Shown: positions 29,511-36,081 of the stretch, in pieces
Position numbering within the stretch: position 1 is the stretch's first letter
Layout: each line of letters starts with the position of its first letter
Origin: Lactococcus cremoris subsp. cremoris NBRC 100676
GTDB lineage: Bacteria > Bacillota > Bacilli > Lactobacillales > Streptococcaceae
NCBI RefSeq assembly: GCF_001591705.1
Contig: NZ_BCVK01000023.1
Span: 1 to 36,081, forward strand
Reading direction: 5' to 3'
DNA: 36,081 nucleotides
Position numbers and translations under genes: made by a program
The notes under the pieces: model-generated
What the model was told of the DNA's origin: nothing
What the model saw: only the letters and a program-made list of their open reading frames with translations
Databases searched by the model: none

Positions 29511-32500
29511 CTCGCCCTTCTCCTTTTAATTCTGCTAGGATTTCTGCTTGGGATTTTTGTCCGATTTCACGGCTGTGCTCATTCATATGAATATTTGCTT
29601 CAAATCGACAAATCGATTTAAGAGGACAATATCGACAGCCGCGGACATTACCTGACTGATCAATCCCTTCGGAGCGTTTCATTATTGGATTGATTGCAAT
29701 TTTTCCATTTTTCAATCGCTGACCAGCTGCCCGGTAATGTTCCTCATTTAATTTTAAAAGTTGCTCAAATTCTTCTTCATTATAACTATTAGTATTTTTT
29801 AAAGCAATATTTTCAATACCTTTTATTTGCTCAGCTGCATCTTCTAATACTAATCCATCATAACGCATTGATTCTTTCAAAATGTTAGCAATTTCCGACA
29901 ACTGATTAATTTCTGATAGGTTAATCGGTTGATTTTTAAATTGTAAATAAAGTGCACCCCAGATTTTTTGATTAGGAAAAGCTTGTTTTATCACATCTAA
30001 ATAGGTCATAAATTGTAAACTTAGTCCATCATAAGCCTCTTGCAATTTAAATGAATGAGCACTTGATTTATAGTCAATCACTCCTAAGTAATCTGTAGAA
30101 AGTTGGTCAAGACGGTCAATTCTTCCTCGTAAATAAATATCATCAACTGAAAAATTTCCTAACTCACTTTTAGATAAACCAAAACTACTTTCTGTCAGTA
30201 AAGTTTTTAGTTCATCAGTAGATACAGTTGCTTTCAAAACAGTCGCCGTTTGCCTGACAATCTCTTCTAAATTACTCCAAGTAAATCTTGCCGTTGCATC
30301 TTGTGTAAAATAGCGTGAATAGTTTTTGTCAACTTCTTGTAAAACAAGTGTCAACTTTTCATCAAAATTTTCTGCTGATAAGTCAGTCTCTTTCATGACT
30401 TTTTCAAAAACTTCATGGAAAAAATTCCCAACAATTTTAGAATTAATATCAATATTTTCAAAAGTTTCCAGACTTAGTGTATTCTCTAAAAAGTACTGAT
30501 ATTCACAATTGTAAAAACGTTCAAAAGAACTGACAGAAGCATAAATTTTATCACCATAAATTTGTTCAAGTGTGTCTGGTGCCAAATTTACAGTGTCAAT
30601 ATCTTTAGCTAAATCGAGTAATATTTTTTGAAAATCAGCATTTGATTTCACTAATATTCGAAAAATACTAGACCAAAAAACTCGCTTATCCTCATTGGTT
30701 TCCTCAGATTCAACTAATTCACGTTCAATTTGTCCAATCATGGCAATGACCGAACGGCTATTTCCAATGTGTTCTAGACTTTCAAAAAGATTCACTCCTT
30801 GAATTTTTTGAAGGATTTTTTCATCAGCATCTTTTAAAAATAATTGAAAAACTGGAGAAAATTCTCCCTGTTCATTGGTCATAATCTGTGGCATTGACAA
30901 AACTAAACTCTCTTTTGCCGAGTTAATCAAAGACAAGACTGTAAACTGATTTTTTTGATAGTTGGCAACATTAAGTTGCTCAATAAATTGATTTTCATCA
31001 GTTGTCTGATTAATTTCTAATCGCTCTTCATCTGATAAGAGCGTCGAATTTTTCTTTATTCGAGGGAAATTCGTTTGACTTAAACCAATAGCATAAATAT
31101 ACTTATTTGTTTTGGGTTCAACAAGTTCATAGTCTTTAACATTAACAACATCAACATTTGCTGGAATTTGACGATATTTTGCATTTTTCAAACCAGCCAA
31201 TAAGATATCTAAAAACTCTACACTTTTCAATTTCTCATCAGAAAAAACAGCGAAGAACTCATTCAGCGTTGAAATTAACATTTGCCAGACTTGTTCATGT
31301 TTATCAGCCATTTGATGTTCATTTTGTAATTCGGCAGCGGAAAAATAGGCATTCATATTTGCCATTACATTTCCATTTTCAAGTAAAGCTTGTAAATCAG
31401 AAACCCATTTTTTTCCTGTTTTTTGTCGATTATTCCCTAAAAATACTTGTAAAGGAGATTCACTTCCAAGTAGTTTTTCCCGCATTTCATTAACTAATTC
31501 AATTTGAGAAAATTCACTTTCATTAAATTCTTCTGTAAATTTCTTGCGACCTGAAATTTTATACTTTTGAACATAGTATTCAAAGTAATCAATAACTTCT
31601 TCATCAAGGTTGACATCTGTGTAAACTTTACTTTTTAAAAGATTGACAACATCATCCGTTCGATAATTATTTTTTTTGATGGCAAATAGACTTTCAAAAA
31701 AGATCACTAAAGGATGCTGGCTCATGGATTCTTCTTGAGCATAGAAAAATGGAATCTCATAGAGATCAAAAATTTCTTTCAAAGTAATCTCATAAGCTGC
31801 TGGATCACCAACTAAAACAGTAAAATCTTTGAAAAAAGCCCCTTGGCTGATTTTTTGTCTAATTTCCTTAGCCACTCGTTCGATTTCAACTTTTTGATTT
31901 TCAGCTTCCCAGATTCTAAAATACTTTTCATCTTCTGCTTTTAATTCAATTTTTTCATCAGTAATAACAAAACGAGAATCTAAATCAAGCATTCTTGTCA
32001 ACTTACTGTAAACTTCGTTGACAGATGAAGAAGCTATTTTTCTTAATTCTACTGGATATTTATTTCGAAAGCGAGTAATCATCTGACTCGTTCCCACGTA
32101 AATTGTCTCCGAACCAGCTGTCAGTGAATTTTCATCACTATAAGTTCCAACAACAAAGCGGGCAACTTTCTCTTGAATACTTTCAATAAATAACTCTTCT
32201 TCCGCAGAAAATCGAGTATAACCATCAATGATAATTGTTACATCTTTAAGCTGCTGATCAAATTCTCCATCAGCAAGTCGATTTGTAAAATCTCCAAATT
32301 CTGAGTAATTCGCATATTCCACAGATAATTCAGCTTCAAATGTTGTTAGAATTTTTTTCAATTCTTGATTCTTAGGATTATCTGGCAAATTTTCTACTGA
32401 CAGATTGGCTGTCAGCAATTCTGCTCTCAATTGAATCAGCATCTCTAAAAATCCGGCTGAATCCTGCAATGAAAAATAAAGCGGAATTTCATCTTTTTTA

Positions 32501-32802
32501 AAACTTCTCAAAATACGCCGAAAAAGCATCGAAAGCCCCACCGTGCCTAACTCTGTTTTCATTGTTGCTTTTTCACGCTTGTCAAAGTAATAAGGCAGTT
32601 GTTTAAACCGCGTAACAAGTAAATCAAAAACTGCTGTATCACTACCTTTTGCTAATCGTTCTAATATTTCTTTCTCCTTCTCAAATGACATTGAAGAAGG
32701 CACAATGTAATAAACTTTCCGATTTTTTTCAAGTTCTTCAAGAGCAATTTCTAATAATCCCTCCGTCAAATCTTGTGTAATTTCAGTATATAAAATTTCC
32801 AT
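29503..32802 (-). CDS. rexB: ATP-dependent exonuclease subunit B (RexB/AddB)
   Basis: The 1099-residue partner of RexA. The N-terminus reads YYIVPSSMSFEKEKEILERL, where the B. subtilis AddB type has a Walker A box, so this is the RexB type without an ATP site, in which the fold probably serves chi recognition. The C-terminal RecB-like nuclease has DYKSS (910-914). The iron-sulphur cysteines are present: one near residue 765 (FYNCEYQYFL) and Cys1056, Cys1059 and Cys1065 in GCRYCPLKSICRF. It follows dnaN by 105 bases, which hold an extended -10 promoter and two CTGACAG hairpins. A 19-bp CTGACAG palindrome at 32397-32415 encodes LLTANLSV. The ribosome site is weak. Confidence 0.96.
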   Translation of the reverse strand: MEILYTEITQDLTEGLLEIALEELEKNRKVYYIVPSSMSFEKEKEILERLAKGSDTAVFDLLVTRFKQLPYYFDKREKATMKTELGTVGLSMLFRRILRSFKKDEIPLYFSLQDSAGFLEMLIQLRAELLTANLSVENLPDNPKNQELKKILTTFEAELSVEYANYSEFGDFTNRLADGEFDQQLKDVTIIIDGYTRFSAEEELFIESIQEKVARFVVGTYSDENSLTAGSETIYVGTSQMITRFRNKYPVELRKIASSSVNEVYSKLTRMLDLDSRFVITDEKIELKAEDEKYFRIWEAENQKVEIERVAKEIRQKISQGAFFKDFTVLVGDPAAYEITLKEIFDLYEIPFFYAQEESMSQHPLVIFFESLFAIKKNNYRTDDVVNLLKSKVYTDVNLDEEVIDYFEYYVQKYKISGRKKFTEEFNESEFSQIELVNEMREKLLGSESPLQVFLGNNRQKTGKKWVSDLQALLENGNVMANMNAYFSAAELQNEHQMADKHEQVWQMLISTLNEFFAVFSDEKLKSVEFLDILLAGLKNAKYRQIPANVDVVNVKDYELVEPKTNKYIYAIGLSQTNFPRIKKNSTLLSDEERLEINQTTDENQFIEQLNVANYQKNQFTVLSLINSAKESLVLSMPQIMTNEQGEFSPVFQLFLKDADEKILQKIQGVNLFESLEHIGNSRSVIAMIGQIERELVESEETNEDKRVFWSSIFRILVKSNADFQKILLDLAKDIDTVNLAPDTLEQIYGDKIYASVSSFERFYNCEYQYFLENTLSLETFENIDINSKIVGNFFHEVFEKVMKETDLSAENFDEKLTLVLQEVDKNYSRYFTQDATARFTWSNLEEIVRQTATVLKATVSTDELKTLLTESSFGLSKSELGNFSVDDIYLRGRIDRLDQLSTDYLGVIDYKSSAHSFKLQEAYDGLSLQFMTYLDVIKQAFPNQKIWGALYLQFKNQPINLSEINQLSEIANILKESMRYDGLVLEDAAEQIKGIENIALKNTNSYNEEEFEQLLKLNEEHYRAAGQRLKNGKIAINPIMKRSEGIDQSGNVRGCRYCPLKSICRFEANIHMNEHSREIGQKSQAEILAELKGEGRDE
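32397..32415. repeat. 19-bp CTGACAG palindrome in rexB
   Basis: CTGACAG, ATTGG and CTGTCAG, encoding LLTANLSV. Confidence 0.75.
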
Positions 32803-32831
32803 AAAAAATAGACCTAACTTTCGTTAAGTCC

Positions 32832-32840
32832 ATTATAACA
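32832..32840 (-). promoter_or_regulatory. Extended -10 promoter of rexB
   Basis: Minus strand TGTTATAAT lies 30 bases before rexB. The position 17 bases upstream, where a -35 box belongs, is occupied by CTGTCA of the repeat palindrome, so the repeat may be part of this promoter. Confidence 0.6.
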
Positions 32841-32848
32841 AAATCTAA

Positions 32849-32906
32849 ATTTACTGACAGATATTTTCGTCAGTAAATCTAAGCTGACAAAAGAGCTGTC
32901 AGTAAA
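32849..32906. repeat. Nested CTGACAG/CTGTCAG hairpins between dnaN and rexB
   Basis: ATTTACTGAC (32849-32858) pairs with GTCAGTAAAT (32869-32878). CTGACA (32884-32889) pairs with TGTCAG (32897-32902). The outer parts TTTACTGACAG (32850-32860) and CTGTCAGTAAA (32896-32906) are perfect complements too, so two alternative folds exist. Confidence 0.75.
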
Positions 32907-32907
32907 A

Positions 32908-34050
32908 TTAATTTGTACGTACTGGTGTAATCAATTGAACAAATCCAGATTCTTCATTCCGTGGTTGCAAAGTGAACGGACGAACGTTAGAAATGAAACG
33001 AATTCGTACTTCTGGTGCTTTAATCACTTTCAAAGCATCAATCAAATACTCAGGATTGAAACTGATAGATAAATCATTACCTTCTTTTGATAAGGCTGTC
33101 AGTTCTTCATGAACAGAACCTACTTCAGGAGAGTTTGCTGTGGTTACGACAGAATCACCTGAAACAGTCAATTTTACTGTTCCGTTGGTTGTCATTACTG
33201 TCAATAAACGTGCACGATCCATTGTATGACGCAATTGCGCAGCATCAAAAACCAAATCTAAAGTATAATCGGCTTCATTTGGAATCAAACGATTAGTATC
33301 AGGATAAGAACCCTCAATCAAACGACTATAATAACTAATTGTTTCATTTTGGAAAAGCATTTGGCTTCCACTGATGAAAATTTCAATCTCTTCTTCATCA
33401 TTTGTGAAAACATTTTTAAAACTATTAATTGATTTACTTGGTAAAATTACATCAAATTTTAAGTCTGTATCTTCTAAAGGCAATAAACGTTGGCTCATTC
33501 GATGTGAGTCAGTTGCTACAGCTTTTAATTCACCCGTTGACAAAGTTTCTAAGTGAACCCCTGTGAAAATTGGACGATTTTCTTGAGTACTTACAGCAAA
33601 AACAGTCTCTGTGAAAATTTCTTTCAAAACTTTCACTTTCATTTTTAAAGAAGAACCTTCAGAGATTTCTTGTAAATGCGGATAAATTTCAGAATCTAAA
33701 CCTTTTAAAGTAATTTCTGATTTACCAGAAGTCAACAAAACTTGTTTTTGTTCTTTTTCAATAAATTCCAAAGTAACTTCAGGAAGTTGACTTACTACAT
33801 TTTCAAAGAAAGCAGCTTCTAATAAGACAGAACCAGTTCCTGAAATAAGCATACTTGCATCTTTATTATCAGCTGGCAAAAAGTTTTTGATTGAAATTTG
33901 ACCATTTGAACCAATCAAGGTAATTCCTTTTTCTTCAACTTCAATTTTTAATTTTGTTAAAGCAGGAATTGTAACTTTAGAACCAATTGCTTGTTTGGTA
34001 ATTTTCAAAGCATTTTGAAAGGCAGTTTTATTAATTGAAAATTTAATCAT
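32908..34050 (-). CDS. dnaN: DNA polymerase III beta subunit (sliding clamp)
   Basis: The 380-residue clamp forms a ring dimer that holds the polymerase on DNA. The three repeated clamp domains are recognisable: start [20 protein letters not shown], the middle [19 protein letters not shown], and the end [22 protein letters not shown], which carries the conserved pocket region ITPVR. The ribosome site AAAGGAATATC precedes the ATG. It follows dnaA by 156 bases containing DnaA boxes and the unwinding module. Length is normal for the family. Confidence 0.97.
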
Positions 34051-34059
34051 GATATTCCT

Positions 34060-34203
34060 TTATAATTTCTTTTTATAAATATAATAGTAATAGTAGTAGG
34101 TCCTGTGGATAATCTGTATAAGACAAATCCTCTTAGAGGCGTAAGGTTTTCCCCTGTGGATAATTAAAGAATAAGGCTTTTATAAGTCCGTAAGTTTTCC
34201 ACA
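34060..34203. other. oriC: Origin part between dnaA and dnaN: DnaA boxes, DnaA-trio and AT-rich unwinding stretch
   Basis: Perfect DnaA boxes (TTATCCACA) lie on the minus strand at 34104-34112 and 34155-34163, and a TTTTCCACA on the plus strand at 34195-34203. From the box at 34104 the minus strand reads TTATCCACA, GGACC, then TAC TAC TAT TAC TAT TAT and an AT-rich run toward dnaN. This is the box/GC-cluster/DnaA-trio order known from the B. subtilis unwinding region. A CCTCT-AGAGG palindrome lies between the boxes. Confidence 0.85.
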
Positions 34204-34206
34204 GTT

Positions 34207-35571
34207 CTAAAATTTACGCTTAATGCTATCAATATCTTTTTGGACATCCATATCATTTTTCATTTTATCTGAAATTTGCTTATAAGCATACATTACTGTT
34301 GTATGGTCACGACCTCCAAAAGCAGTTCCAATTGCTGGAAGGCTCGTACCTAAAAGTTCTCTGACAAGATACATTGCAATTTGTCTAGGAAAAGCAATCT
34401 CTTTAGGGCGTTTAGGTCCGACAAGGTCGGAAAATGAAATATGATAATAATTTGCAACTTCATCTTGTATTTTTTTTATAGTCAGATTTGATAGAGATTG
34501 TTGAGTTGCATTTTTTAAGGAACGAAGAGCCTGACTCGCTGTCTCAATATCAACTATTGAAATCCCATTAGCACGAGCCACAAATTCTACTCGATTAAGA
34601 GCTCCTTCAAGTTCACGAACGTTTGAGTCGATTTGACCAGCGATATAAGATAAAGTCTCACTAGGAAATTCTAAATGGCTTGATTCTGATTTTATCAGTA
34701 GAATAGCCATCCGTGTTTCATAGTCAGGGGCTGTAATATCAGTAGTCAAGCCCCAAGAGAAGCGTGAAACCAAACGATCTTCCAAGTTATTTAATTCTTG
34801 AGGAATGCGGTCAGAAGTCAAAACAATCTGAGAGCCTTTATCGTAGAGTGCATTAAAAGTATTGAAAAATTCGTTTTTCGTACCTTCTTTATCACTGAAA
34901 AATTGAACATCATCTAATAGAAGTAAGTCTAAGTTACGATAAGTATTCTCAAAACTTTCCATCTGATTTTTACGTGTTGCATTAACATAATCGTTAACGA
35001 AATTCTCTGACGAAACATATTTGATTCGAGCTGTAGGATTATCAGTTAAAATCTGATTCCCAATTGCATGCATCAAATGGGTTTTACCTAAACCAGCGCC
35101 ACCATAGATAAACAAGGGATTGTAAGTATCACCAGGTTTATCAGCAACAGCAATTGCAGCGGCTAAAGTCCAACGGTTACCAGGACCTTGGACAAAGTTT
35201 TCAAAATTATATTTCTCATTAAGTCCACTAACCAAAGGGGAAGTAGGCTTCGCAACGGAAAGAGGTTCATCAACCGGTGATTGATTATTTAAACGACGTA
35301 GTTCAATATCAGTAAGTTCATCATTCGCATAAAGTTCATAATCAATCATCCGACCAAAGACTTCAAATCCTGCCGTTGTGATCAAATCGGACTGTTTTTT
35401 CCAATAATCTTTTTTCATTCCACTATCAAGCAAGATATTGGCAGTATCTTGCTCGACAGACATTAATTGAGCAGGCTCAATAAAAAAATCATAAGCTTGT
35501 TTACCGATACTCTGCCTAGCCAGCTCGGTTACACGGGCCCAAAATTTTTGATTTTCATTAAGGGATGCCAT
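34207..35571 (-). CDS. dnaA: Chromosomal replication initiator DnaA
   Basis: The 454-residue AAA+ initiator opens the origin. Domain I (about 1-85) binds partners. A short domain II follows, then domain III with Walker A G-G-A-G-L-G-K-T (157-164), Walker [11 protein letters not shown] and the sensor region [11 protein letters not shown]. Domain IV ends with the DnaA signature G-G-R-D-H-T-T-V (419-426). The ribosome site AAAGGAGTAAT precedes the ATG. It is flanked on both sides by DnaA boxes. Its promoter -35 element overlaps a DnaA box, which points to autorepression. Confidence 0.98.
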
Positions 35572-35605
35572 ATTACTCCTTTACTTTTTAGTTTGTTGAT
35601 AACTC

Positions 35606-35634
35606 ATTATATCATTTCACTTTATATTTTTCCA
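35606..35634 (-). promoter_or_regulatory. dnaA promoter with DnaA box over the -35 element
   Basis: Minus strand TGGAAA (35629-35634), a 17-base spacer and TATAAT (35606-35611). The -35 hexamer lies inside TTTTCCACA (35628-35636, plus strand). Confidence 0.75.
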
Positions 35635-35873
35635 CAGTCTGTTGAAATTAACAAAAGAAAGTTTTCCACCATCTGAAAAAGTTATTAACAAATTTGTGGA
35701 TAATGTGTAAAAAATTTTTTATCCACAGGAAATAGCAAATGATAGTAATGTTTTTCAGACTTATCCCCAGAGATAAAAATAGCAAAATTAAGAGCAAAAT
35801 ACCTGTGGAAAACAAAAAAATTAAAAAAGATTAATCACAGCTTTTTGACAAGCTCAACCCATTTTGTGGATAT
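35628..35873. other. oriC: Upstream DnaA-box cluster of oriC
   Basis: Boxes and near-boxes: TTTTCCACA 35628-35636 (+), TTTTCCACC 35662-35670 (+), TTATCCACA at 35695-35703 (-) and 35719-35727 (+), TTATCCCCA 35761-35769 (+), TTTTCCACA 35804-35812 (-), ATATCCACA 35865-35873 (-). The cluster lies directly upstream of dnaA, as in other Firmicute bipartite origins. Confidence 0.85.
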
Positions 35874-36081
35874 ATGCTAAATCAACGAAACTATCAGCTT
35901 TATAAGGAGTAAATTATCATAATTTTAACTTTCTACTATATAAAAAATAAAATTTAAGCATTAAAAATCGAAAAGACTGCTACAAAAAAATTACTAATCT
36001 AGGAAGACAATCTAAAAGAAAAGGGATATTCTATGAAATTTATGAAGGTTTCAGCACTAATTTAATTAGAAAATAAAAAAA
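35874..36081. other. AT-rich end of the window, no gene identified
   Basis: It is very AT-rich. There is an AAGGAG at 35904-35909 without a usual start codon after it, and a 10-codon frame at 36033-36065 (MKFMKVSALI) that looks like the beginning of a signal peptide but stops at once. No gene can be supported. Confidence 0.4.

Noticed and set aside
36033-36065. Ten-codon frame MKFMKVSALI near the right edge
   Set aside because: It resembles a signal-peptide start but stops at once, and the window ends 16 bases later. It cannot be told from chance.

Overview
The window is chromosomal DNA of a low-GC lactic acid bacterium, almost certainly Lactococcus lactis/cremoris. The basis is the gene order dnaA-dnaN-rexB-rexA, the RexAB type of exonuclease/helicase, the AGTTT box in front of the stable-RNA promoters, and an mtlA-mtlR-mtlF-mtlD order. 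No database could be searched, so names rest on recognised motifs and gene order.

Layout from the right end: the replication origin lies at about 34.08-35.88 kb on both sides of dnaA, with DnaA boxes upstream and a DnaA-box/GC/DnaA-trio unwinding module between dnaA and dnaN. Nearly all genes run leftward, away from oriC. They are dnaA, dnaN, rexB, rexA, a DUF951 gene, ychF, an XRE-membrane regulator, a secreted DUF5648-repeat protein beside a broken paralogue, pth-mfd, then rqcP-divIC-S1 protein-class A beta-lactamase-like protein-tilS-hpt and ftsH. A stable-RNA operon follows (Glu, Ser, fMet, Phe, Gly, Ile, a lone 5S rRNA, Asn) behind two tandem promoters. After it comes the mannitol operon mtlA-mtlR-mtlF-mtlD. 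This half covers replication start, end repair (RexAB), transcription-coupled repair (Mfd), translation upkeep (Pth, TilS, RqcP, tRNAs), division (DivIC) and membrane proteolysis (FtsH).

The left 4 kb is accessory and decaying. It holds a DUF915 alpha/beta hydrolase that seems to start at ATA, a GC-richer foreign-looking patch, a PH-like protein, a lipoprotein gene split by a frameshift, a DUF1648-like membrane protein, tiny ORFs, and a relic with three in-frame stops behind an intact promoter.

The most unusual signal is a short interspersed palindrome built on CTGACAG/CTGTCAG. I count at least 23 heptamers by eye, against a rough expectation of 2-3 for this base composition. Many pair into 16-33 bp palindromes. 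Several sit in frame in protein linkers, where they encode T-D-K/E-A/T-V-S in MtlA, the S1 protein and the beta-lactamase-like protein. Others form hairpins between genes, including at the rexB promoter.
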